Source: Bacillus sp. F19
GTDB taxonomy: Bacteria > Bacillota > Bacilli > Bacillales > Bacillaceae
DNA: 64,000 bases
NCBI GenBank assembly: GCA_023823795.1
Contig: CP085710.1
Coordinates: 3,312,001-3,376,000, forward strand
Direction of reading: 5' to 3'
Positions 27,245 through 36,100 of the stretch are shown piece by piece. A model generated the notes under the pieces. The model had not been told where the DNA came from. It was given only the letters and a program-made list of their open reading frames with translations, and ran no database searches. Position numbers and translations under genes: made by a program. Every line of letters starts with the position of its first letter. Position 1 is the stretch's first letter.

Positions 27245-27574
27245 TTAAGAATCTTTTTTTGTCCAGCGGTCTTTGTCTCTAGTATTAAATTTTTTCATCA
27301 CAAGATTATGAGCTTCTTCAAGATCAATATTTAAGGAATTGGCAAGACAAATTAACACAAATAGAATGTCGCCTGCTTCTTCCTCTATCTTTTTTTCCTG
27401 TTCTGTCTGCTTTTTTGGTTTTTCACCGTATGTATGATTTATTTCACGGGCGAGTTCGCCCATTTCTTCTGTTAGCCTTGCCATCATGGCAAGCGGGCTG
27501 AAATAGCCTTCTTTAAACTGCCCGATATAGTCGTCAACTTCTTTTTGAAGATCTTTCATCGTTTTATTGCTCAT
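27245..27574 (-). CDS. ypjD: MazG-like nucleotide pyrophosphohydrolase YpjD
   Basis: The 109-aa helical protein has the MazG/dUTPase-like metal motif: LTEEMGELAREINH (E-x-x-E) and, further on, EEEAGDILFVLICLAN (E-x-x-D). Such enzymes hydrolyse NTPs or dNTPs to the monophosphate and pyrophosphate. The natural substrate of YpjD is not known to me. It appears to be the first gene of the leftward ypjD-dapB-mgsA-bshB1-bshA-cca-birA run. Confidence 0.85.
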   Translation of the reverse strand: MSNKTMKDLQKEVDDYIGQFKEGYFSPLAMMARLTEEMGELAREINHTYGEKPKKQTEQEKKIEEEAGDILFVLICLANSLNIDLEEAHNLVMKKFNTRDKDRWTKKDS

Positions 27575-27659
27575 GATTCTTCACCTCTTCTTTATTCCTT
27601 TCCATGTTAGCGGGTCAGAGCCTTTTTGACAAATTATTTGGTATTGTTTCAGGCTCAGA

Positions 27660-27688
27660 TTGCACCTTTTGCTTCCATCATCTATAAT
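27660..27688 (+). promoter_or_regulatory. Sigma-A promoter of ypjC
   Basis: TTGCAC, 17-base spacer, TATAAT, ending about 38 bases before the chosen ypjC start. Confidence 0.65.
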
Positions 27689-27726
27689 ATTATCGCTAAG
27701 ACTTAGAGCAGAGGATGATGTACAGC

Positions 27727-28599
27727 ATGTTCAATCAGTTAAAAATACGAAATATTTTCTTTATTTTACTCGGATCAGCTATATTTGCGTTTGGTCTAGT
27801 TCATTTTAACATGCAGAACAATTTGGCTGAAGGCGGTTTTACCGGAATTACCCTGCTTTTATATTTTATTTTCAATATCGACCCTTCCATTTCAAATCTC
27901 GTGCTGAACATTCCGATTTTTTTTATCGGCTGGAAGCTGCTTGGCAGAACAACCTTCCTCTATACCATAATTGGAACTGTCTCATTATCCGTTTTTCTAT
28001 GGCTTTTTCAGCGATTCCAGATTTATATGCCGCTAAAAGACGACCTGACTCTAGCCGCTTTATTTGCAGGAGTTTTTATCGGTGTTGGGCTTGGAATCAT
28101 CTTCAGATACGGCGGAACAACCGGCGGAGTAGACATCATTGCAAGGCTTGTACATAAATATAAAGGCGTCAGCATGGGCAAAACGATGTTCATGTTTGAT
28201 TTTGTAGTCATTGCTCTCTCTCTTGTCACATATTTATCCTATAAGGAAGCGATGTATACATTAGTGGCGGTATTTATTGCGGCGAAAGTCATTGACTTTA
28301 TGCAGGAAGGTGCTTATGCAGCCAAAGGAGCCACCATCATATCTGAGCGAAACGGGGAGATTGCTGATAAAATCATGCAGGAGATGGACCGCGGTGTAAC
28401 CATCTTAAAAGGTCAGGGTTCTTTCACTAAAATGGACCGCAACGTTTTATATTGCGTGGTCGGCAAAAATGAAATTGTCCGCCTTAAAACGGTCATTACC
28501 TCTGTTGATCCCCATGCATTTGTCGCAGTAAGCGATGTTCACGATGTGCTTGGCGAGGGATTTACATTAGATGCTGATAAAAATCCAATTCACCGTTAA
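27727..28599 (+). CDS. ypjC: YitT-family membrane protein YpjC
   Basis: The 290-aa protein has five or six hydrophobic helices in the first 190 residues. It carries the family motif NNLAEGGFTGI (about 27-37) and GGTTGGVDIIARL in the membrane part, and a soluble C-terminal DUF2179 domain (EIADKIMQEMDRGVTILKG...). YitT-type proteins have unknown transport or sensing roles. Of three in-frame ATGs I use 27727, since GAGG lies 12 bases upstream and abuts the first one. Confidence 0.8.
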   Translation: MFNQLKIRNIFFILLGSAIFAFGLVHFNMQNNLAEGGFTGITLLLYFIFNIDPSISNLVLNIPIFFIGWKLLGRTTFLYTIIGTVSLSVFLWLFQRFQIYMPLKDDLTLAALFAGVFIGVGLGIIFRYGGTTGGVDIIARLVHKYKGVSMGKTMFMFDFVVIALSLVTYLSYKEAMYTLVAVFIAAKVIDFMQEGAYAAKGATIISERNGEIADKIMQEMDRGVTILKGQGSFTKMDRNVLYCVVGKNEIVRLKTVITSVDPHAFVAVSDVHDVLGEGFTLDADKNPIHR

Positions 28600-28621
28600 T
28601 ACATTTTAAACAATCCATTCA

Positions 28622-28652
28622 AGCAAAAAAGCCTCTTCCGGAGGCTTTTTAT
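28622..28652. terminator. Bidirectional terminator between ypjC and ypjB
   Basis: AAAGCCTC, loop TTCC, GGAGGCTTT, flanked by an A-tract and a T-tract, placed between convergent genes. Confidence 0.85.
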
Positions 28653-29458
28653 TTATTCAAATCACGTTCACGATTCACTTTATCCTTCTCGCCTCTGTAC
28701 TTCCGCCATCCAGTATACGAAAGGGATAAAAAGATAATGCTGCCAGTTGAAATCATAACCCACAATAATGAAGGATCTGCATCGTCCTCTTTTACCCGAT
28801 TAAACAAATTCTGCAATTCCTCCTCCATCAGTGCAAGCTGATTGACTTGAGACTCAACTGGAATTTGAGTGAAAATAGCATCTTCTACAACAGATCTATG
28901 GGCATCCATCCTCTTAAGCTGTTCTGAATCGAGATCCATCATCATACTAGGATAGACTGTTTCGTATAGAGAGACAAATTCATCCCAGTTCTGCTGAAAA
29001 GATTGGTGATCTCCAATTTTTACATCACCCTTCACTTGAGAAAAAGCCGACATGACGGGCTCTTCCATAGAGCTCCATAAAGGCTGATGCTCAGATGCTG
29101 CTGCATCCACCACAAGTCTCAGCTGAATAAGCGCTCTTACTTTCTCATCAGAAGTTATGCCGGTCTCCTGGAGCATTTTGGCTGCTGTTTGCTGTGATGC
29201 AGATATTGTGCGAATATCTCTTGCTGAAATACTGCCGTCATCTTTTAAAGTCTTTTCAAACTCTCTTTGAAAAAACTCAACAAGCTGAAGTGATTCTTCA
29301 AAACGGTTTTGCTTTGACAGCTGAAGAGCTGTATCTGAGAGTTTATTTAAATCGTCCCATTCACCCGTGTGATTTGCCTGATGATCAGCTAAAGCCCAAT
29401 AAGGAAGTGCGACTATCAATATGACGAAAAACGCTATCACGATTTTTCTTTTTTTCAT
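28649..29458 (-). CDS. ypjB: Sporulation-associated membrane protein YpjB
   Basis: The 269-aa protein has an N-terminal signal or anchor helix (about 5-24), a long helical extracytoplasmic domain (about 30-225) and a second membrane helix near the C-terminus (VMISTGSIIFLSLSYTGW) with a basic tail. This layout and the position between ypjA and ypjC fit YpjB, which is annotated as a sporulation protein. Its molecular action is unknown. Confidence 0.75.
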   Translation of the reverse strand: MKKRKIVIAFFVILIVALPYWALADHQANHTGEWDDLNKLSDTALQLSKQNRFEESLQLVEFFQREFEKTLKDDGSISARDIRTISASQQTAAKMLQETGITSDEKVRALIQLRLVVDAAASEHQPLWSSMEEPVMSAFSQVKGDVKIGDHQSFQQNWDEFVSLYETVYPSMMMDLDSEQLKRMDAHRSVVEDAIFTQIPVESQVNQLALMEEELQNLFNRVKEDDADPSLLWVMISTGSIIFLSLSYTGWRKYRGEKDKVNRERDLNK

Positions 29459-29554
29459 CCTTGTCCCTCCTACAGCTTCTACTAAAAAAGTATGAAAAAG
29501 TGGACAAGGTTAGACCACCTTTTTCACTCAAACATCAAAAGGCACGGTCTGCTG

Positions 29555-30169
29555 TTAAAGAAAATTTAATTTGAGGGAATTCTTTCTTACGACCAAATAG
29601 TATGCGAGATAAATGGAGATAAGGCTCAGCCAAAATGTAAAATATCCGATTTCAGGCAAATAATTCATCAGAACACTGTATTTTGGCATCATGCCAAACA
29701 CATAGTCTATGATTTCGTTATGCAGAGTCCATACAGAAGCAGCAATTAAATGCCATGCCTTGAATCTGTAATATGGGGCATACAACAGCCCCTGAACAGC
29801 CATGCCGAGATGAGAAAGAATGAGCATATAACCGACCGGATCAAGCACACCTGTCTCATTAAGCACCAGAAGGTTCATCACAACTGCCCAAATACCGTAC
29901 TTAAAAAGAGTAATAATGGCAAGGGCTTCAATCAGGGGGAGATTTTTCTTAAATAAAAACCCAAGCATGACGATTGTGAAAAAAAGACTCGCTGTTGGAC
30001 TGTCAGGGACAAATGGAAGAAATATAGGCGGTGTCTCATAAAGCTGATAACGGTACCAATAATACCCATAAATCGTTCCAAATAAATTAACAGTGAACAT
30101 CATAAACAAAAAAGGCTGTTTAACAAGCAGATATTGAAACCACTTCATGTTTTGTTCAACTTCTTTCAT
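29555..30169 (-). CDS. ypjA: YpjA-like multi-helix membrane protein (DUF1405)
   Basis: The product has six or seven hydrophobic helices across about 200 residues and charged short loops, with YYWYRYQLYETPPIFLPFVPDSPTA between the first two. The family is conserved in Bacillus next to qcr but has no known function. The start is uncertain: 30169 and 30148 are ATG options, and a TTG lies at 30175, none with a strong ribosome site. It follows qcrC and its terminator. Confidence 0.75.
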   Translation of the reverse strand: MKEVEQNMKWFQYLLVKQPFLFMMFTVNLFGTIYGYYWYRYQLYETPPIFLPFVPDSPTASLFFTIVMLGFLFKKNLPLIEALAIITLFKYGIWAVVMNLLVLNETGVLDPVGYMLILSHLGMAVQGLLYAPYYRFKAWHLIAASVWTLHNEIIDYVFGMMPKYSVLMNYLPEIGYFTFWLSLISIYLAYYLVVRKNSLKLNFL

Positions 30170-30198
30170 TCTCAAATATGTATCTATCCTTAAACGTA

Positions 30199-30228
30199 GA
30201 AAAAAAGCTGACTATTCGTCAGCTTTTC
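30199..30228 (-). terminator. Terminator of the qcrABC operon
   Basis: On the minus strand AAAAGCTGAC, loop, GTCAGCTTTT with further T residues, directly after the qcrC stop codon. Confidence 0.8.
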
Positions 30229-30230
30229 AT

Positions 30231-30998
30231 TTATTTTGATGTAACACTAGAAACAAACTCAGAAAGGACTTTTAATTCTTCATCCGTGCCTTTGAAAATA
30301 CCAGCAGGCATTCCACCTTGTCCCTCTTTTGCAATCTTAGCAATTTCTTCTGGTTTTAATCCATTATCTACTAATGAAGGACCAGCAGCTCCGCCTGCTA
30401 AGGTATCGCCATGACAAGAAACACACGTTTGTTCAGTGAAAATTTTGTACCCTTCTGATTCTTTGTCTATTTCAGCTTCAGCCTTAATTTTCCCTTGTTC
30501 AGCAGCTGCTTCCCAGTCATGAGTCGCAACGGATTCCCAAGTTAAAAAAATAGTAGCTGAAACTGCAAGAAGCATCATACCAACAGCAACAGGACGTTTT
30601 GAAGGCCTGCGTTCTGGTCCGCGGTCAATAAACGGTGCAAGAAGCAGTGCTCCAAATGCAAGTCCTGGCATAATAAATGCGCCAATAACTGTATATGGAC
30701 CAGCAGCATATGTGTATTTCAGCAATTGATATAAGAATAAGAAGTACCAGTCCGGCAATGGAATATATCCAGTGTCAGTCGGATCTGCAACACGTTCAAG
30801 CGGCGATGGATGCGCCACAGTCAAACATAGGTATCCAATCAGGAAAACGGCTCCGACAAGCCACTCTTTTAAGAGGAAGTTCGGCCAGAACGCTTCCGTT
30901 TTACCCGGGTATTCAGAATAATCTTTTGGAATATTCGGTTTTCTTTCAGCTGGAATACGTGAATCTCCAACAAATTTCATCCCTTTTCCGCGATGCAT
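30231..30998 (-). CDS. qcrC: Menaquinol:cytochrome c reductase, cytochrome b/c subunit
   Basis: QcrC combines a subunit IV-like membrane part with a C-terminal cytochrome c domain, and passes electrons from the complex to cytochrome c oxidase. The 255-aa protein has about three membrane helices (residues 45-165) with the subunit IV-like PDWYFLFLYQLLKYTY. The haem-binding CVSCH at about residue 205 and a distal methionine (GGMPAGIF) complete the cytochrome domain. It is the last gene of qcrABC. Confidence 0.96.
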   Translation of the reverse strand: MHRGKGMKFVGDSRIPAERKPNIPKDYSEYPGKTEAFWPNFLLKEWLVGAVFLIGYLCLTVAHPSPLERVADPTDTGYIPLPDWYFLFLYQLLKYTYAAGPYTVIGAFIMPGLAFGALLLAPFIDRGPERRPSKRPVAVGMMLLAVSATIFLTWESVATHDWEAAAEQGKIKAEAEIDKESEGYKIFTEQTCVSCHGDTLAGGAAGPSLVDNGLKPEEIAKIAKEGQGGMPAGIFKGTDEELKVLSEFVSSVTSK

Positions 30999-31073
30999 GA
31001 TTTCCCCTCCTTCTTTGGCAGTTCCGCAAACGAAGTCCGTTTCACTTGCGGTTAATTATTTTAATCAATTATT

Positions 31074-31748
31074 TTATAGAGGTCCAGATATACCCTGCTT
31101 TCGAATCATGATGAAGTGAGCTCCCATTAACCCAAACAGTGCTGCAGGAAGGAAGAACACATGAATGGCAAAGAAACGAGTCAATGTCTGTGCACCGACG
31201 ATTTCAGGGTGGCCTGCAAGCAATGTTTTCACTTGAGTGCCGATAAGCGGTGTGGCTTCAGCTATTTGAAGTCCAACTTTTGTGGCAAATAGCGCTTTCA
31301 TATCCCAAGGCAATAAATAACCTGTGAAACCCAACCCTAACATAACGAAGAAAATTAAAACGCCAACTACCCAGTTAAGTTCACGAGGCTTTTTGTAGGC
31401 ACCCTGGAAGAATACCCGCAAAGTATGTAGGAACATCATAACGATAACGAGACTCGCTCCCCAGTGATGCATGCCGCGGACAATTTGTCCGAAAGCGACT
31501 TCATTTTGCAGGTAATAAACAGATTCCCATGCATTTTTAATATCGGGAACATAATACATCGTTAAAAACATACCTGATAAAACCTGAATAACTGTTACAA
31601 AGAACGTCAGTCCGCCAAAGCAGTAAACGAAAGCTGAAAAATGGTGCGCCGGATTTACGTGTTCTGGCACTTCATGGTCAGCTATATCTCTCCACATAGG
31701 CGTAATATCTAAACGTTCATCAACCCAATCATAAATTTTGTTTAACAT
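31074..31748 (-). CDS. qcrB: Menaquinol:cytochrome c reductase, cytochrome b subunit
   Basis: QcrB is the cytochrome b6-like core with four membrane helices. It binds two b haems through paired histidines, seen in GMHHWGASLVIVMMFLHTLRVFF and TRFFAIHVFFLPAALFGLMGAHF, and oxidises menaquinol. The 224-aa length is that of the short, b6-type protein. It starts 3 bases after the qcrA stop codon. Menaquinone for this complex is made in part by the hepST-menG genes at 54-57 kb. Confidence 0.97.
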   Translation of the reverse strand: MLNKIYDWVDERLDITPMWRDIADHEVPEHVNPAHHFSAFVYCFGGLTFFVTVIQVLSGMFLTMYYVPDIKNAWESVYYLQNEVAFGQIVRGMHHWGASLVIVMMFLHTLRVFFQGAYKKPRELNWVVGVLIFFVMLGLGFTGYLLPWDMKALFATKVGLQIAEATPLIGTQVKTLLAGHPEIVGAQTLTRFFAIHVFFLPAALFGLMGAHFIMIRKQGISGPL

Positions 31749-31751
31749 TGA

Positions 31752-32261
31752 TTACGCCTCCTTTCGCGGTTTAGCTGAACCAAGATACAAAAATCCATCT
31801 TTCACTTCATTGACGAATACATCGAGTGGAGCAAGCGGCGGTGTGCCAGGTACATTTGTACCGTCTTTTTCATAGCGCCCATAGTGGCAAGGACAAAAGA
31901 ATTGGTTAGGATTTTCAGGGTCACTGTTCCAGTTAACCGTGCATCCTAAATGTTTACATACAGGAGAAAGAGCAACTATATCCCCTTTGTCATTTTTAAA
32001 AACCCATGCTGATCTAGGTTCATCAGACTTGTGCCAGGCATCAACTTGTTTAATTTTAAAATTAAATCGTTGAGGTTCTTTAGTAATTTCATCTACATTC
32101 ACTACCTGCACAAGATCTTGCTCTTCAACCTTGCCCAGTACAGGGTCGAGCGCAAAGCGAACCATTGGCATTAGCATACCCGCAGCCATGAAACCGCCTA
32201 CACCTGTCAGCGTATAGTTGAGAAATTGTCGTCTTGAAACCCGATGTTTTTTCTCGCTCAT
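31752..32261 (-). CDS. qcrA: Menaquinol:cytochrome c reductase, Rieske iron-sulfur subunit
   Basis: QcrA carries the 2Fe-2S centre that takes the first electron from menaquinol. The protein, about 169 aa, has a twin-arginine-like signal anchor (SRRQFLNYTLTGVGGFMAAGML) and the two cluster motifs CKHLGCTVNW and CPCHYG near residues 110 and 130. Two adjacent ATGs exist, and I prefer the second for its spacing to GGGGGG. A sigma-A-type promoter is found about 70 bases upstream. Confidence 0.96.
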   Translation of the reverse strand: MSEKKHRVSRRQFLNYTLTGVGGFMAAGMLMPMVRFALDPVLGKVEEQDLVQVVNVDEITKEPQRFNFKIKQVDAWHKSDEPRSAWVFKNDKGDIVALSPVCKHLGCTVNWNSDPENPNQFFCPCHYGRYEKDGTNVPGTPPLAPLDVFVNEVKDGFLYLGSAKPRKEA

Positions 32262-32335
32262 CATTTTCCCCCCTCTATCTTAAGCTGAAGTCCGTCAGGA
32301 CATACGATAAAACCATATAAAACTAGGACATTCTC

Positions 32336-32364
32336 ATGATATATCAATCTTCCAGTAAGGTCAA
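32336..32364 (-). promoter_or_regulatory. Sigma-A-type promoter of qcrABC
   Basis: On the minus strand TTGACC, 17-base spacer, TATCAT, about 75 bases before qcrA. Confidence 0.65.
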
Positions 32365-32402
32365 TATTATCCTTTTTTGGAACTTTAAAAATGTAAGGGT
32401 TT

Positions 32403-32858
32403 TTATGAAACCCTCCAAGATTGTAAGAAAATGTTCAAAATTTGACGCACTTGATCCTCAATCATTTTCCTTTTCAGGGACTCGTCCATATGTTCCATAG
32501 GAATTGGAGGAAGATAGATCACGCTGTCCTTATGCGGACCGCCTTCATTTCGCCACAATTCATCGCTCGTCACGAAAAAAATATGCTTGAAATTGTCCTT
32601 TAATTCATGATACCATTGTAAAATTGTTTTTTCACTGTCATGCATTTGTCCTGATATGTACGTGCAGGCTGGAAGCAAAAAAACTCTTCCTTTAAGCTGG
32701 CGTTCAAGGTCTTCTGTGATCAGTGATGTATACTCTCCCTCTCCCGCCAAAGATTTCAGATTATTTCCAAATCCTATTTGAACAAGCGGGATTATGGCGG
32801 TATCTACATATTCTTTTGACTGAAGAAACATGTTTGTGTCTTCTGATGTCCATTTCAT
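32403..32858 (-). CDS. ypiF: YpiF-like protein (DUF2487)
   Basis: The 151-aa soluble protein has the alternating pattern of a small alpha/beta fold (TAIIPLVQIGFG; GRVFLLPACTYIS; HIFFVTSDELW). It lies immediately upstream of qcrA on the same strand, as YpiF does. The function is unknown. In this genome its usual neighbour ypiB is displaced by the amylase gene. Confidence 0.75.
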   Translation of the reverse strand: MKWTSEDTNMFLQSKEYVDTAIIPLVQIGFGNNLKSLAGEGEYTSLITEDLERQLKGRVFLLPACTYISGQMHDSEKTILQWYHELKDNFKHIFFVTSDELWRNEGGPHKDSVIYLPPIPMEHMDESLKRKMIEDQVRQILNIFLQSWRVS

Positions 32859-32957
32859 GACTTACATCTCCCTCTGCTTATTATGTAATAATTATATAGG
32901 TATTATTTGTGTTTGTTAATAAGGTTTTGAAATTGTGACAGATATTGGCTTTTCAGC

Positions 32958-33137
32958 TCATTGTGAAGAACCTTTTGTTCCAAAATCAGTCTTATCAATT
33001 CTTACTTTAAATGTTATTTCTGCTTCGCTGAATTTCTTATCCCATTGCTTTCCATACTTTCTCCAATATGAAGGATGCTGATTTTTAACATACTGAAAGA
33101 GACCGGCCACACCTGTCTTATACTCGTGCTGAAGCAT
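32958..33137 (-). CDS. Possible short gene or gene remnant, about 59 aa
   Basis: The frame encodes MLQHEYKTGVAGLFQYVKNQ and then a W/K-rich stretch. It has no good ribosome binding site and sits between the amylase terminator and ypiF. The frame extends to an ATG at 33158, but that ATG is inside the terminator stem. It could be the remains of a gene brought in with the amylase. No family is recognised. Confidence 0.3.
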   Translation of the reverse strand: MLQHEYKTGVAGLFQYVKNQHPSYWRKYGKQWDKKFSEAEITFKVRIDKTDFGTKGSSQ

Positions 33138-33139
33138 AA

Positions 33140-33170
33140 AAACTAAAAGCCCCTTCATTTTAGAAGGGGC
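33140..33170 (-). terminator. Terminator of the amylase gene
   Basis: On the minus strand GCCCCTTC, loop, GAAGGGGC, then TTTTAGTTTTT, starting a few bases after the stop codon. Confidence 0.85.
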
Positions 33171-33177
33171 TGTATTT

Positions 33178-36100
33178 TTAAGTTTTTTGGTATTTTTTTC
33201 TAAACAAAATCGTTCCCAATATCAGCAAGAGAGCTCCTATCACCATGTAAGTATAGGTATTTGTCGATGTCGCAGGAAGCTTATTGTTTTCATTCTTCGA
33301 ATCTGTTTCACCTGCTGTTTTGCTTTCTGAGAGATGTTCATTGGATGTATTTGGGCCCTGAACTGTTTCGTTTTCTTCATCAATGTCAATCGGACCCGGA
33401 GGATTTTCCCCTTCTGCCGGAGGCTCAGTCCTTTCATTTTCAAGAGATAAAATGAATGTACCTCCAAGCTCCCGATCCACTAAGTCAACCGTTACTTGCT
33501 GTTCACTGGAAACCTTGTATTTTTTACCGCTGTATAAATCAATAACATCAGCTACTTTTTCAAATGGCACATCAATTGTTATCTGCTGATCTTCTTCTGT
33601 CGTGTTTAATCCGATAACCAGAGATTGATCTTTGTATTCTCTTTTGAAGACAAGGTATCCATCTTCATTGCTGCCTGCTACTTTTGTCCGATCTCCTTTT
33701 GCAAAAATGCTTGAATAGTCTTTACGGATGTTTAATAGCTTCTGGTAGTGAGTTAACAGATCATTATTTTCCGTATTGTCCCAGTCAAGATTGTATCGAT
33801 TTTCATTAAACTCGCCTTTATCCATGTCGCCAGCGTGTTTTCCAGTTTGCCCAAGCTCTTCTCCGTAATAGATAACCGGCTGTCCTTTGGCTGTTATTTG
33901 AAGAGCAGCAGCAATTTTCTGCTTGCTTTTATCTCCGCCTGCGTGCGCCAGCAAGAAACCGTCTTCATCATGGCTGCTCAGGAACTGTCCCATTGTCGCT
34001 GTGTTCGAGAGCTTGCCGCCCCGCTCCTCAAGTCTTGCTTCAACAGCTTCAATCTCACCATTAATAAAATCTCTTGCTTCGTATTTAAAATTGAAATCCA
34101 GCAGAGAATCCATCTGTCCGCTGTTTAAATAGCCGCCTGTATTATCAATGCCGCCGCCATAATACTCCCCAATTAGTTTAAAATCAGGATTTACTTTAGT
34201 CAGTTCATTTTTAAATGCTTTCCATGTTGTCTCTTCCACATGTTTCACAGTGTCTACCCGGAAGTAGTCAATTGCATTTCCTTTTTTGGTTTTGTGCGAT
34301 GCCCACGCTGTCTGCCAGTCAATGATTTGCTCTCTTACAGCCGGATCTTCTGTAATCAGGTCCGGCAGTCCGGCAAGCTCGCCTTTTATGACATCCGTCC
34401 CTCCGCTGCGAAGCATACCTTTGAAGCGTTCACGATCTTCATCCAGAGGAAAGTTGGGGATGTTCTGTTCATTCTTGTCCGTTTCTTTTAATCCATAGCC
34501 GGTATGATTCAATACAACATCGACCATAATCTTTATATTTCGTTCATGTGCCTTATCAAGTAATTCATTCAAATCTTCCATCTTGCCAAGGTGTTCATCA
34601 AGCTTTGAGAAGTCCTTTGCCCAATATCCGTGGTAACCGTATTGATTGCCGTTTTTATTATGACGAAGATCCCAATCAATATTATCCACAATTGGAGTAA
34701 TCCAGATTGTATTAATGCCAAGATCATCAAGATAGTCAAGCTTTTCGGTTATACCTTTAAAATCTCCGCCGTGATACGATTCAGGATGATTCACATCATA
34801 TCCTTCATTATTGGGATCGTTATTCCCTTTGTCGCCATCATTGAACCGGTCAGTCAGCATAAAATAAATTCTTGCCTCGTCCCAGTCAAAATCTCCTTCT
34901 CCTCCGGAAACTCTTGGTTTTACTGAAATCGCTGCTGTTGTTGTATGTTTGTTGCCAAATTCATCAACAGCTGTAACCGGAATTTCTTTATCACCGGCAG
35001 GCACCGAACCCTTTACTGACAAAGTCACTTCTTTTAATTGAGGATCGATCTGCAAGGCATCCGGTCCTCCAATAGATGAGGCATCAGCATACATATCTGA
35101 AAACAGGATTTTCTCCTGATCAGATTTTATATCCAAACTCAAGACGGCATTCTGATTGGATGTCACTTCTTTTGGAGATACAGCTGCTTTCATCTTTACT
35201 TTTGGAATAACGTAGTCGATATATGATTTTTCATAATATAGATCTGTTACTTCTTTCGTTGTTCCGCCCATTGTGACAAGATACTTGTATTCGTACTTAC
35301 CCTCTTTTGGCAGATCAAATGTATATAAGAAATATTCATTTTTCTCATCATATTTCATGTCAAATTGCTTTCCGTCAATTTTTAATTTTACATGATCAAT
35401 ATCAGACATCGCATTGTTTTCGAATAGCTCCTGATCGCGATAGAAGAATGTTGCTTTTCCTTCCGATATGACAGGACCCTTTATCGCTGGAATTGTGTGA
35501 AACTCACCCTTTCCGCTTTCTACAAACACTTTTGTCATCGGCTGTGTGGGATCTGTTTCAATATATCTGTCTTGATCATATGGATCCTTTACAGCCCAGT
35601 CCTGACCTTTTCGAATGACAAATCCTATGTTCGTTGCCTCCGCTCCTATTTCAAACTTTGAAACGGCACCTTTATCAGTCTCATCAGTAAACAGCTTTTC
35701 GCCATCTTCAAGTCCCGTTTGCCAAGTCCATATATTCCAGCCGTCATAATCGGCGTCCTCTCTGGAATACGTAAACAGTACATACCTTTTAACCGGACTG
35801 TTCAACTCACTTGTTTTAAAAGAAAGCGAGAGATCCTGCTCTAATGCTGTTCCTGATTTTTCTCCGGTGATGAATTGCTTTGGAACAGTCAGCGTATAGT
35901 CTTGCGCTTTTTGCAGAATCTCAGGAACTATTTTCAGCTGGTTTGCATCCGCAGTAATTTCTGACTTTACAGCCTGTCCACCATTTTCTTTAAGGGAAAT
36001 GCTATTCGGCAGCTCCAGTTTTATAGACTCATTAAACGTCAGGATAATTGGTGAAGTTGTTTTAACATCCGCAGCTCCATCAGCAGGTGCTGCTGAAGTA

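Noticed and set aside
33235-34930. Several rightward frames within the amylase gene
   Set aside because: They oppose a long, domain-rich coding frame and have no ribosome sites or recognisable similarity.
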